A stretch of DNA of 64,000 nt from Lantana camara (taxonomy: Eukaryota > Streptophyta > Magnoliopsida > Lamiales > Verbenaceae): assembly GCA_037501455.1 (NCBI GenBank), contig CM074855.1, positions 32,893,001-32,957,000 on the forward strand, given 5' to 3'. Shown here piece after piece: positions 24,093-37,289 of this stretch. How positions within the stretch are numbered: position 1 is the first letter of the stretch; the number at the start of each line of letters is the position of its first letter. The notes under the pieces were generated by a model. It was not told the origin of the DNA. It saw only the letters and a list, made by a program, of their open reading frames with translations, and did no database searches. The position numbers and the translations under genes were made by a program.

Positions 24093-26934
24093 TCTAACGC
24101 CCGATTTTTCAATATTTTACATTATGTGATATCATATGAATTTATATGAAAATTATCGTTAACATGAGAATTTTCGTGAATTAATTTCTAATGTGACTAA
24201 ATGCTCGTACGTGTCCTTACTTAACCATTATTTCAAATGTGTGGACCTAATTGCATTAACAAAAATGGAGTTACATGATCATATTTCATGAGATAATACT
24301 TGAGTGCATGCATTCAAATAATTTAAGGACTAAAGTGCAAAATATGGTGACTCATGCATATTAGTGGAAGACTTTTGTTAAATATCTCCCATCATCTCTT
24401 CCATTTCATTTCATTTTTTTTCATCCAAGACTCACACATACCTACACACACTTATACACGGTTTTAACACCAAGGAAGGAGAAGAGAATTTTCATCAAGT
24501 TCAAGTTAATTTCAAGGAGGAAATTGCATACTTTGGAGGCATCATCATCCCAACATGATTTCATCCATTATTTCTTCCATTTCAAGGTAGAATGAAGAGT
24601 GATTGAATCTCTTGATGAGTTATTGAGTAGGGTTTGGTTATAATGATAAGAATTTCTTGGTTATATATGATTAGAAGTATGATCTTGATCATTTAGCTTG
24701 CCAATTTGCAAGAATTCTTGAATAAATTGGGAGGTTGATGGCATGATAATATATGGGGTTGTGTTATGAATTCTTGATAACTTATGCATGTTTCCATGGA
24801 TTAAATGTTGCTTAACTGATATATATGATCATATGCATGTTATATGTTAGTTTGGGGTTGAATTCTAGCATTGGTTTGTGGTGGGAAGGCTTGGGAGCCA
24901 TTTTCCCCCTGTTTTGCCCTGTTTTCCCGATGCCATTTTTGCTGTTGGACTTGAAGGTCGCGCCCGCGACCGTTTCGTGACCATTTTTGGTCGCGGCCGC
25001 GACCAACAAGTCGAGAAGTTGGCCAATTTCCTTCACGGCCGCAACTGTTTTTCAGTACAATTTTGTCACGGCTGCGACACCCTCAAACGAACTCCGATTG
25101 ACTTGATATTTGACCCGACGGAAACCTCTTGAAGTCTAGAACAACCTCCAATTTGAATTAACTCAATATATATTCTCATTGTGAGATATAATTAATTCGT
25201 TTTGGTGTTGCCACTTCACCGGGAAACTACTTTCACCCAACTTCAAGCTTCCGCCATTTCCTCCTCACTTTGAACTAAAATACGAGCCATATATCACCGG
25301 AAAGGTCTTTGTGTCTAGTTTCATACCCAATAAGCAAAACTCAATTCCAACTTCTATAACACAAGATATTACAGTTTTCCTACAGCGTGTATGTTTCTGA
25401 ATATTGTCGGGTTTTGCCCAACTTCACCAAAACCTCTCCTCTTGCTTTCCTTTCACTCTCTTGGCTCCCATACATGAATTATATTATATATATATGCTTG
25501 GTTAATTGATAATTATGCCCTATGTGACACTTCTTGGTACTTAATTGCTCAAACATGACTGTGTGACTCCATGCTCTATATGAATTGAACTTGAAATAAT
25601 TGAACGATATGAATACATGACTTCTTGAGATTAATTTCATCTCTTAGGTGTTAATTGGTTTTCTCAAATGCTAAGTGTCACTTGATTGCTAGTTTTATTT
25701 CTTTACATGTGCATAGTCGTGCGTCATACTTAGTCTCATATTGAGTCTCATCTCACGATTTTTCGTCATGTCCATTCTTGTCCAGCTTTCTCCAGGGCGG
25801 AGATCATTGATCGTATGGGCACTTTCTTGTATCCTTGTCTTGTTTTATCGCTTGTCAGGTGAGGTTTAATTTCTAGATATATAGAACCCTTACAGCCTAT
25901 GTGATCTTTCGGCCAAAATGTATCAATATATCTATAATTTTCCAAAACCTTATTGATTTTCAATTGAATTACAGAATTGTACCGATTGATTGATTGATTG
26001 ACTGTATTGTGGCGAGTATATTGTATTGTTCACTGTGGGCCCGAGGTTAGTGTATGAGCCAACCGGGAAAGCACAGGCTGATGGGTAACTCTGCACTCCC
26101 CTCACATTTTTGGGATGACCCCTGAATCCATTAGGAGATTAGTGGAGGAAGGAGTTCCGGACATAGGGACTCATGAACCTTATGCCCAATGAGATTGGAT
26201 GGTGGGGCCTTCCAATCCCACCATCACCCGGAGGAAGAAGGAGTTACTGAAATTGCTAATTGTGCACTGTAATTGATTGCTTGATCACCTAATCATTGAA
26301 TAATTGAATTATTGTACATAGTCGGAGAAAGGTTGGAGATTTGCCCTCACTCGCCGGGCTACTGATTGATTGAATTGAATTGATTGAAATTGTAAATTTG
26401 ATAGTTGTAATCTCGGGAGAGAATTACTTTAATATTTGAACTTATATTGTTTCTTTTATAAAATCTTACCCGAGATTATAGCTTGCATGGTAATTGTGCT
26501 TATATTTATAAACCCGTCACTCAGTCTTTCATAGACTGACACCTCACATTTTTAGGTTGCAGGTTGCATGCTAGGTGGGATTGAGTCGGTCTTTCTTACA
26601 GGTCTAGCACTTTCATTTCCATAATTGATGCATATGTATTGTTGATGACTTAGTAAGGTACTTATGTATTATTATGACTTACTTATTATATTTTGAAGAT
26701 TGTAAATGATAAAGTTATTGGAGATTGAGACTTGAATGATGATATGTCTATTATGTTTCCGCTCTACTCGTATTGCATTGTTGTAATTAATTGAGGGTTA
26801 GTCCCGCCTAGCTAGATCGTTTTTTTTATTGTCTCCCGTTCGCTATAGGCTTGATTCATGCATGGGTGCTCGTTCCATATGTGGATTGAACTATAGTACG
26901 GGGGATGTGGCTACCTTGCGTTCCAGTTGCTACA
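24093..26934 (+). mobile_element. C LTR1 (5')
   Basis: This 2842-bp LTR holds the palindromes GGTCGCGCCCGCGACC (24956-24971) and GGTCGCGGCCGCGACC (24989-25004), a GATTGATTGATTGA run (about 25985), the CAGTC/GACTG hairpin (26522-26538), and the pair GCTAGGTGGGA (26570-26580) and TCCCGCCTAGC (26802-26812). An 84-codon frame (24878-25132) is open here and at the same site in LTR2 and LTR3, but spans the palindromes and resembles no known protein. Confidence 0.88.
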
Positions 26935-29900
26935 TCCTAAGGTGGTATCAGAGCCCGATTGCTAAACCGAGGTTCTAATGTCGTGTCTTGTGAGTCTAGG
27001 TCGTAGGACATAGGAAATTAACTGTCAAGTTCAGAGTCTTGCATTTTATTTGAAATTATCTGATTACTTAAATCCTTTGAATTACTTGAATTTCTTGATA
27101 ACTTGTGTGTGGTATTGATTCGTGTCACTACTTGTTGATTAATTGACCTTCTATGTCTTGGAAATTTATATGTTCAACGTGTCTATTTAAACCTTTGTAA
27201 AAAAAATTTGCGTCAACGTGGTTTACCTTAAATTTTGTTTATTTATTCATTGCATTTTGCATCAAATTCACATATTTGATATCAATTATGTGGCATGAGC
27301 ATATACTAACCTCATGCATTTAGTCTTGAATTGATTTTGATTTATAGGCTATGAAGATCATATCCAACCACAGTCAATTTCCATGACAACAATGAATTAT
27401 CTCCAGTCTTACGTCCAACCATGGAAGATGTAAGAAATGTACCCGAATTATATATGGGAATTTAGGAGTTGTGGTTTTTCTAATGGAGTTATAGTTCGAG
27501 TAATGAGATCGGGAATAGAAGAAACAATTGTGAGAATAGCTTACAAGTTCAATGAAAGTTGGTGGATACTCGATAAGATGATGGATCATTTATTTAAGAG
27601 GAAAATGAAGAAAGCCTCGAAGATGTTTTAGGGTCAAGGTTTCTATCAACAAGGAGGCAATGATCTTCAGGAAAATCAACAGTAAAGTGGAATCGGGGTT
27701 GATAATCAACACATATTATCTAACTCAGGAAAGAAGTCAAGGAAAATATGGGGAAAAGCTATAAATCGGGGATTAGATTAATACAAAAGAATGAAGAGAC
27801 TAAGAAAGGGTGAATTGAGATACTTCGGGATTTGGAAAAGAAATAAGTTTAAATTGGCGGATGTTAAAAAGAATCGATGATTTCAAGTTTATGGGAAGCC
27901 AAGCTACTAAAGGTCTATCTTCAGATAAATGGAGTAATTTTCCAAATTCAAGCTGAATTGCCATGGTATGGGACTGAGCTAGAAAAAAAAAATGAAATAA
28001 CAAATGGAAACGATAAAGAAAGACAAAGAATGGTAGGAGGAAAATTTCATGTTCAGGGGTAAGCCATGGAAATGTGAGTTCATTTGATTACTTGAACTCA
28101 TAAAGGATGAATCGAGGAAGCTTTGATGAAATTACCAACTATGGTGAGGACTAGAACAAATTTTTGAGATTGACTCTTCGGGAAAAGATAAAATACCAAC
28201 TTCATTGGGAGTAGAAGAAACTGGGGCCAAGAATTACAATCTTGAACCATGAAGTCATACAAGTTTTACATCAAGGAATTAGTTGGGGTGAAGGTCGGGA
28301 AACACTTAGACATCGGTAATAGGGAAAAAATTGGGTTTCAGAAATTTCAAATTCAAGTCATGAAAATGTATAAGTTGATGCCGGGGAATTTTGAAAATTT
28401 AGAAGACCGTGGAAAAATGAGAGATGATCAACAATTCGAAACAGGCTTACAATTCAACAAACAAGGAATAAGTGACGAGATAATTTACCACAACTACGTT
28501 GGCAGGTTCAATACATTCATAAGCACGTGCATCATATGTTACATTAATTTAATTTGACTACTATTTATGTGTGTCATCATAATTGTTATCCGAGATTGCA
28601 TGATTGACGTGTTAAGTACATTGTTAAATTATTTAAAATTCTTTATTGATATGCACATCTTTAATTAATATAATTGCTCCAATGTGTCGTATCTTTAATT
28701 ATCTATAAATGTGCTACGTACATTAGCATTTTAACCCCACATGTATTTTAAGTGTTTTCTTGATAGAAACTTCTTCCCCCACCTCGTAGATCAAGCATTA
28801 CTTCAACCGAGACACAACCGAATTATGACAAGGAAAAAAAAAGGGTCATTATTCTTACCACTCGCTTCAAAAGTAAACATGAGATAAAAGGTCCGAACAA
28901 GTGGCTAGATTGGAACCGTCTATATCAAGGAAGTTGAGTTGAAGAAGTCGAGAATCTCCAAAGTAAGAAGTGATGTTGTGAGCCAACGAATAAGAATAGG
29001 CATTCTTAAGGGGGAGAGTTGACAGGAAATAACCTCAAATTTATGGATTGGCTCGATCGGACTACTTTCAATAGAAGTAACAAAAATGTAAAAGATCTCA
29101 ACAACGGGATTTCTTGAAAAGGGAAAAGGGAAGGAATTAGAAGATTTTGACACTTGATGATTTTCTAGATTCGGATGAAAATTATGTGAGAAAAATTTTA
29201 GAGAAAGCTAGGTGCTCCAAGAACCGGAGGTGAGTATTCGAGATAGGATGGTAGATTTAGTGCTCGGTTCGATTTCCAACTGGGGTGGAGGAATTTTTGG
29301 GAACACGATTGGAAGTGATAGGTAATTCAAGAGAATTAGAAAGAAAAGAATCATTGATTGAGAAATGGTAGAACAAGTTCAAGAAGTTAGACGAAAAATA
29401 TATATGTCTTATTTTCTTAAGGGGGAGAGCCGGCCAGGGAAACAACTTAAAGCCAATGTTGGACCTCACTTGGGAGAGTTGAAACTTCAAGAAAAGTGAT
29501 TCTTTCTTTTCCTCTATTAGAACCATGTAAACGAAGTCTTCGATACTTTAAATCTCACACGTCTAAAGTTCTCAGAATGGAGATTCCTAAAGCCATAAGG
29601 AGGCATACTTTGCTCAAAGATGAGAATTCTACAAGGAAGGCGATCGTTATTCAAGACCTGCACGAAATGACCAAAAAGGCGCTACACTACTTCAAGGGTG
29701 CCAGATAATAAAATTTTGATGGGATCATCCTATATAGTAAAGGATCACATGGGAGTCGATTCAACCAATGTTGGAAAGGGAATACTTAGTTGAAAATATG
29801 TTAAATGAACAAGATTAAATATTAAAGTTTAAGTTGCTGAAGGTTAGGCAGGGCATCTGAGACAGTTGAGAGTGAATTGTGAAAATGAACTAGTTAGTTA

Positions 29901-30479
29901 GAATTAAGTCAAGTACACATTCAGGAAGGGAAACTTCAAACTGTTGTGGTGGAAAGGATAAAGAATTCGATCATGGGATGAAGGTCGGGGGGGAGGGGTT
30001 ATTAATATATATACACCCGGTATTTTGAGGCATGGTGTTATGGTTCAATGAAATCCCATCTAAAGAATGAAGTGTTGAAACGGACTACCACTATAGAAGT
30101 TTCTAAAGCAATGGTGAACGGTACATCTAAACATGCATATCATGTGCATCATAGATTTCATAGTTAACGTATACAATTCCTTGTTAATTGCAAATTGCTT
30201 TCATATGATTAGAGATTGATGTAATTGTTCTTGCTCTACTTGCTCCTTATGCGATAACTATTTAAATGTGTCTATAATTGTTCTCTTGAATTGTTATTTT
30301 TTGTGAGTGAGAGACGGGGTTCTCTCATTACTTGGTTGAGAGACAGGGTTCTCTCAATGCTTGATTGACAGAGGGGTTCTCTCATTGCCTGCTTGAGAGA
30401 CGGTGTGCTCTCACTGTTGTTTTAAGTTCCGAACTCAGGAGTGGACCTAGGGACGAGGTCCTCTTAAGGGGGAGAGAAT
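26935..30479 (+). mobile_element. C internal region 1, non-coding
   Basis: The 3.5-kb interior begins with the PBS and a stretch shared with D (ggtatcagagcccg..., then (t)gtcgtgtcttg...agtctaggtcgta). Frames are at most about 100 codons; none shows gag zinc knuckle, protease, RT or integrase motifs. It contains a G-rich tract (29987-29998), three exact copies of the PPT 11-mer AAGGGGGAGAG (29008, 29419 and the functional 30466), and a hairpin array before the PPT. The length fits LARD-type interiors (about 3.5 kb in described cases). Confidence 0.85.
30309..30412 (+). repeat. Hairpin array, 4 units, C internal 1
   Basis: Units such as gagagacggggttctctc (30309-30326) recur at 30338-30355, 30367-30383 and 30395-30412 with spacers resembling attacttggtt or attgcctgctt. 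The arms GAGAG and CTCTC flank a G-rich loop. The array ends about 55 bp before the PPT. Confidence 0.85.
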
Positions 30480-33351
30480 TCTAACACCCGATTTTTCAAT
30501 ATTTTACATTATGTGATATCATATGAATTTCTATGAAAATTATCGTTAACGTGAGAATTTTCGTGAATTAATTTCTAATGTGACTAAATGCTCATACGTG
30601 TCCTTACTTGACCATTATTTCAAATGTGTGGACCTAATTGCATTAACATAAAGGGAGTTAAATGATCATATTTCATGAGATAATACTTGAGTGCATGCAT
30701 TCAAATAATTGAAGGACTAAAGTGCAAAATATGGTGACTCACGCATATTAGTGGACGATTTTTGTTAAATATCTCCCATCATCTCTTCCATTCCATTCCA
30801 TTTCATTTCATTTTTTTCATCCAAGATTCACACACACCTACACACACTTATACACGGTTTTAACACCAAGGAAGGAGAAGAGAATTTTCATCAAGTTCAA
30901 GTTAATTTCAATGAGGAAATTGCATACTTTGGAGGCATCATCATCCCAACATGATTTCATCCATTATTTCTTCCATTTCAAGGTAGAATGAAGAGTGATT
31001 GAATCTCTTGATATGTGATTGAGTAGGGTTTGGTGATAATGATAAGAATCCCTTGGTTATATATGATTAGAAGCATGATCTTGATCATTTAGCCTGCCAA
31101 TTTGCATGAATTCTTGAAGAAATTGGGAGGTTGATGGCATGATAATATATGGGGTTGTGTTATGAATTCTTGATAACTTATGCATGTTTCCATGTATTAA
31201 ATGTTGCTTAACTGATATATATGATCATATACATGTTATATGTTAGTTTGGGGTTGAATTCTAGCATTGGTTTATGGTGGGAAGGCTTGGGAGCCATTTT
31301 CCCCTTGTTTTGCCCTGTTTTCCCGATACCATTTTTGCTGCTGGACTTGAAGGTCGCGCCCGCGACCGTTTCGTGATTATTTTTGGTCGCGCCCGCGACC
31401 GACAAGTCGAGAAGTTGGCCAATTTCCTTCACGGCCGCAACTATTTTTCAGTACAACTTTGTTACTGCCGCGACACCCTCAAACGAGCTCCGATTGACTT
31501 GATATTTAACCCGGCGGAAACCTCTTGAAGTCTAGAACAACCTCCTATTTGAATTAACTCCATATCTCTTCTCATTTGTGAGATATAATTAATTCGTTTT
31601 GGTGTTGCCACTTCACCGGGAAACTGCTTTCACCCAACTTCAAGCTTCCCCCATTTCCTCCTCACTTTGAACTAAAATACGAGCCATATATCACCGGAAA
31701 GGTCTATGTGTCTAGTTTCATATTAAAACTCAATTCCAACTTCTATAACACATGATATTACAATTTTCCTACATCAGGTACGTTTCTGAATATTGTCAGG
31801 TTTTGCCCAACTTCACCAAAACCTCTCCTCTTGCTTTCCTTTCACTCTCTTGGCTCCCATACGTGAATTATATTATATATATATGCTTGTTAATTGATAA
31901 TTATGCCCTATGTGACACTTCTTGGTACTTAATTGCTCAAACATGATTGTGTGACTCCATGCTCTGTATGAATTGAACTTGAAATAATTGAATGATTTGA
32001 ATACATAACTTCTTGAGATTAATTTCACCTCTTAGGTGTTAATTGGTTTTCTCAAATGCTAAGTGTCACTTGATTGCTAGTTTTATTTATTTACATGAGC
32101 ATAGCCGTGGGGCATACTTAGTCTCATATTGAGTCTCATCTCACGAGTTGTCGTTTTTTCCTTTCTTGTCCAGTTTTCTCCAGGGCGGAGATCATTGATC
32201 GTATGGGCACTTTCTTGTATCCTTGTCTTGTTTCGTCGCTTGTCAGGTGAGGTTTAATTTCTATATATATAGAACCCTTACAGCCCTATGTGATCTTTCG
32301 GCCAAAATCTATCAATATATCTATAATTTTCCAAAACCTTATTGATTTTCAATTGAATTACCGAATTGTACCGATTGATTGAATTACCGAATTTTACCGA
32401 TTGATTGATTGATTGACAGTATTGTGGCGAGTATATTGTATTGTTCACTGTGGGCCCGAGGGTTAGTGTATGAGCCAATCGGGAAAGCACGGAGCTGACG
32501 GGTAACTCTGCACTCCCCTCACATTGTTGGGATGACCCTTGAATCCACTAGGAGATTAGTGGAGGAAGGAGTTCCGGGCATAGCGACTCATGAACCTTAT
32601 ACCCAATGAGATTGGATGGTGGGGCCTTGCAATCCCACCATCACCGGGAGGAAGAAGGACTTACTGAAATTACTAATTGTGTACTGTAATTGATTGCTTG
32701 ATCACCTAATCATTGAATAATTGAATTATTCTACACAGTCGGATAAAGGTTGGAGATTTGCCCTCACTCATCGGGCAACTGATTGATTGAATTGAATTGA
32801 TTGAAATTGTAAATTGGATAGTTGTAATCTCGGGCGAGAATTACTTTAATATTTGAACTTATATTGTTTCTTTTATAAAATCTTACCCGAGATTATAGCT
32901 TGCATGATAATTGCACTTATATTTATAAACCCCTCACTCAGTCTTTCATAGACTGACACCTCACATTTTCAAGTTGCAGGTTGCATGCTAGGCGGGATTG
33001 AGTCGACCTTTCTTACGGGTCTAGCACTTTCATTTTCATAATTGATGCATATGTATTGTTGATGACTTAGTATGGTACTTATGTATTATTATGACTTACT
33101 TATGATATTTTGCAGATTGTAAATGATAAAGTTATTGGAGATTGAGACTTGAATGATGATATGTCTATTATGCTTCCGCTCTATTCGTATTGCATTGTTG
33201 TAATTAATTGAGGGTTAGTCCCGCTTAGCTAGATCGTTTTGTTTATTGTCTCCCGTTCGCTATAGGCTTGATTCATGTTTGGGTACTCGTTCCATATGTG
33301 GATTGAACTATAGTGCGGGAGATGTGGCTACCTAGCGTTCCGGTTGCTACA
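30480..33351 (+). mobile_element. C LTR2 (middle)
   Basis: A 2872-bp LTR preceded by a PPT and followed by a PBS, so it served as 3' LTR of unit 1 and 5' LTR of unit 2. It is closely similar to LTR1. It has a longer gattgattgaattaccga repeat (about 32380-32415), and the second arm of the CCGCCTAGC motif is mutated to CCGCTTAGC (33219-33229) while the first is intact (32987-32997). Confidence 0.88.
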
Positions 33352-34863
33352 TCCTAAGGTGGTATCAGAGCCCGGTTGCAAAACCGAGGTTCTAGTGTCG
33401 TGTCTTGTGAGTCTAAGTCGTACGACATAGGAAATTAATTGTCAACTTCAGAGTCTTGCATTTTATTTGAAATTATCTGATTACTTAAATCCTTTGAATT
33501 ACTTGAATTTCTTGATAACTTGTGTGTGGTATTGATTCGTGTCACTACTTGTTGATTAATTGACCTTCTACGGCTTGGAAATTTATATGTTCAACGTGTC
33601 TATTTAAACTTTTGTAGAAATTTTATGTGTCAACATGGTTTACCTTAAATTTTGTTGATTTATTCATTGCATTTTGCATCAAATTCACATATTTGATATC
33701 AATTATGTGGCATGAGCATATACTAACCGCATGCATTTAGTCTTGAATTGATTTTGATTTATGAGCTATGAAGATCATATCCAACCACAGTCAATTTCCA
33801 TGACAACAATGAATTATCTCCAGTCTTACGTTCAACCATGGAAGATGTAAGAAATGTACCCGAATTATATATGGAAATTTGGGAGTTGTGGTTTTTCTAA
33901 CGGAGCTATAGTTCGAGTAATGAGATCGGGAATAGAAGAAACAATTGTGAGAATAGCTTACAAGTTCAATGAAAGTTGGTGGATACTCGATAAGATGATG
34001 GATCATTTATTTAAGAGGAAAATGAAGAAAGCCTCGAAGATGTTTTAGGGTCAAGGTTTCTATCAACAAGGAGGCAATGAACAAATTTATGAGAATGACT
34101 CTTTGGGAAAAGATAAAATACCAACTTCATTGGGAGTAGAAAAAATTGGGGCCAAGAATTACAATCTTGAACCACGAAGTCATACAAGTTTTACATTAAG
34201 GAATTAGTTGGGGTGAAGGTCGGGAAACACAAAATGAACGAGTTAGCTGGAATTAATTCAAGTACACATTCAGGAAGGGAAGATTCAAACTGTTGTGGTG
34301 GAAAGGATAAAGAATTCGATCATGGGATGACGGTCGGGGGGGGGGGGGGGGTTATTAATAAATATACACCGGGTAATTTGAGGCGTGGTGTTATGGTTCA
34401 AAGAAATCCCAACTGAAGAATGAAGTGTTGAAACGGACTACCACTATAGAAGTTTCTAAAGCAACGGTGAACTGTACATCTAAACATGCATATCATGTGC
34501 ATCATAGATTTCATTGTTAACGTACACAATTCCTTGTTAATTGCAAATTGCTTTTATATGATCAGAGATTGATGTAATTGATCTTGCTCTACTTACTCCT
34601 TATGCGATAACTATTTAAATGTGTCTATAATTGTTCTCTTGAATTGTTATTTTGTGTGAGTGAGAGACGGGGTTCTCTCATTACTTGGTTGAGAGACGGG
34701 GTTCTCTTAATGCTTGTTGGAGAGACGGGGTTCTCTCATTGCCTGCTTGAGAGACGGGGTGCTCTCATTGCTTGTTTGAGAGACAGGGCACTCTCATTGT
34801 TGTTTTTAAGTTCCGAACTCAAGAGTGGACCTAGGGACCAGGTCCTCTTAAGGGGGAGAGAAT
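33352..34863 (+). mobile_element. C internal region 2, deleted derivative
   Basis: A 1.5-kb copy of internal 1 missing two blocks: about 0.49 kb at 34079 (equivalent to 27660-28150) and about 1.6 kb at 34240 (equivalent to 28305-29880). It retains the PBS, a run of 16 G (34336-34351), a five-unit hairpin array and the PPT. The ends needed in cis are kept while the middle is lost. Confidence 0.85.
34662..34795 (+). repeat. Hairpin array, 5 units, C internal 2
   Basis: Five units of the form gagagacggggttctctc. The array has one more unit than internal 1 and a regular spacing of about 28-30 bp. Unit 2 reads ttgagagacggggttctcttaa, an arm change tolerated by G-U pairing. It ends about 55 bp before the PPT. 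Confidence 0.85.
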
Positions 34864-37289
34864 TCTAACGCCCGATTTTTCAATATTTTATATTATGTGA
34901 TATCATATGAATTTATATGAAAATTATCGTTAATGTGAGAATTTTCGTGAATTAATTTCTAATGTGACTAAATGCTCATACGTGTCCTTACTTGACCATT
35001 ATTTCAAATGTGTGGACCTAATTGCATTAACATAAATGGAGTTACATGATCATATTTCATGAGATAATACTTGAGTGCATGCATTCAAATAATTGAAAGA
35101 CTAAAGTGCAAAATATGGTGACTCATGCATATTAGTCGAAGACTTTTGTTAAATATCTCCCATCATCTCTTCCATTTCATTTCATTTTTTTCATCCAAGA
35201 CTCACACACACCTACACACACTTATACACGGTTTTAACACGAAGGAAGGAGAAGAGAATTTTCATCAAGTTCAAGTTAATTTCAAGGAGGAAATTTCATA
35301 CTTTGGAGGCATCATCATCCCAACATGATTTCATCCATTATTTCTTCCATTTCAACGTAGAATGTAGAGTGATTGAATCTCTTGATGTGTGATTGAGTAG
35401 GGTTTGGTGATAATGATAAGAATTCCTTGGTTATATATGATTAGAAGCATGATCTTGATCATTTAGCTTTCCAATTTGCATGAATTCTTGAAGAAAATAG
35501 GAGGTTGATGGCATGATAATATATGGGGTTGTGTGATGAATTCTTGATAACTTATGCATGTTTCCATGGATTAAATGTTGCTTAATTGATATATATGATC
35601 ATATATATGTTATATGTTAGTTTGGCGTTGAATTCTAGCATTGGTTTATGGTGGGAAGGCTTGGGAGCCATTTTTCCCATGTTTTGCCCTGTTTTCCCAA
35701 CGCCATTTTTGCTCCTGGACTTGAAGGTCGGGCCCGCGACCGTTTCGCGAGCATTTTTGGTCGCGGCCACGACCAACAAGTCGAGAAGTTGGCCAATTTC
35801 CTTCGGGGCCACGATTGCTTGTCAATACAATTTTGTCACGACCGCGACACCCTCAAACGAACTCCGATTGACCTGATTTTTAAACTGACGGAAACTTTGT
35901 GAAGTCTAGAAAGTTCTCCAATTGGGATAAACTCAATATATCTTCTCATTTGTGAGATATAATTATTTCTTTTTGGTGTCGCCACTTCATCGGGAAATTG
36001 CTTTCACCCAACTTCAAGCTTCCGCCATTCCTTCCTCATTTTGAACTAAAATACGAGCCATCTATCACCGAAAAGGTCTATGTGTCTAGTTTCATTCCCA
36101 ATAAGCAAAACTCAATTCCAACTTCTATAACACAAGATATTCTAGTTTTCCTCCATCATGTACGTTTCCAAATATTTTTGGGTTTAGCCCAACTTCACCA
36201 AAACCTCTCCTCTTGCTTTCCTTTCACTCTCTTGGCTACCATACATGATATATAGAACCCTTACAGCCCTATGTGATCTTTCGGCCAAAATCTATCAATA
36301 TATCTATAATTTTCCAAAACCTTATTGATTTTCAATTGAATTACCGAATTGTACCGATTGATTGATTGATTGACTGTATTATGGCGAGTATATTGTATTG
36401 TTCATTGTGGGCCCGAGGGTTAGTGTATGAGCCAACCGGGAAAGCACAGGGTGACGGGTAACTCTGCACTCCCCTCACATTATTGGGATAACGCCTGAAT
36501 CCACTAGGAGATTAATGGAGGAATGAGTTCCGGCCATAGGGACTCATGAACCTTATGCCCAAAGAGATTGGATGGTGGGGCCTTTCAATCCCACCATCAC
36601 CCAGAGGAAGAAGGAGCTACTAAAATTGCTAATTGTGCACTGTAATTGATTGCTTGATCACCTAATCATTGAATAATTAAATTATTGTACACAGTCGGAG
36701 AAAGGTTGGAGATTTTCCCTCACTCGACGGGCCACTGATTGATTGAATTGAATTGATTGAAATTGTAAATTGGATAGTTGTAATCTCGGGCGAGAATTAC
36801 TTTAATATTTGAACTTATATTGTTTCTTTTATAAAATCTTACTCGAGATTATAGCTTGCATGGTAATTGCGCTTATATTTATAAACCCGTCACTCAGTCT
36901 TTCATAGACTGACACCTCACATTTTCAGGTTGGAGGTTGCATGCTAGGCGGGATTGAGTCGGTCTTTCTTACGGGTCTAGCACTTTCATTTGCATAATTG
37001 ATGCATATGTATGGTACTTATGTATTATTATGACGTACTTATGATATTTTGAAGATTGTAAATGATAAAGTTATTGGAGATTGAAACTTGAATGATGATA
37101 TGTCTATTATGCTTCCGCTCTACTCGTATTGCATTGTTGTAATTAATTGAGGGTTAGTCCCGCCTAGCTAGATCGTTTTTTTTCTTGTCTCTCGTTCGCT
37201 ATAAGCTTGATTCATGTATGGGTGCTCGTTCCATATGTGGATTGAACTATAGTACGGGGATGTGGCTACCTAGCGTTCCGGGTGCTACA
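34864..37289 (+). mobile_element. C LTR3 (3'), with internal deletion
   Basis: A 2426-bp LTR lacking about 0.4 kb relative to LTR1 (join at 36246-36250, catacatga|tatatag; equivalent to about 25480-25875). It ends GGGTGCTACA before TSD cccac. It keeps GCTAGGCGGGA (36943-36953) and TCCCGCCTAGC (37158-37168). It appears more diverged from LTR1 than LTR2 is. Confidence 0.88.

Larger units (their letters stand above)
24093..37289 (+). mobile_element. Element C: tandem three-LTR, non-autonomous element, plus strand
   Basis: A single TSD cccac (24088-24092, 37290-37294) encloses LTR1 (24093-26934), internal 1 (26935-30479), LTR2 (30480-33351), internal 2 (33352-34863) and LTR3 (34864-37289). Both internals start with a Met-tRNA PBS (26943-26954; about 33360-33371) and end at a PPT (30466-30476; 34850-34860). 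All three LTRs begin TCTAACRCCCG instead of TGTAAC and end GCTACA. One TSD around two units points to unequal LTR recombination between sister copies after one insertion. No gag or pol is recognisable. Confidence 0.9.

Noticed and set aside
24878..25132. 84-codon frame present in all three C LTRs
   Set aside because: LTR copies derive from one template, so sharing is not evidence of coding. The frame spans GC-rich palindromes, and its sequence resembles no known protein.
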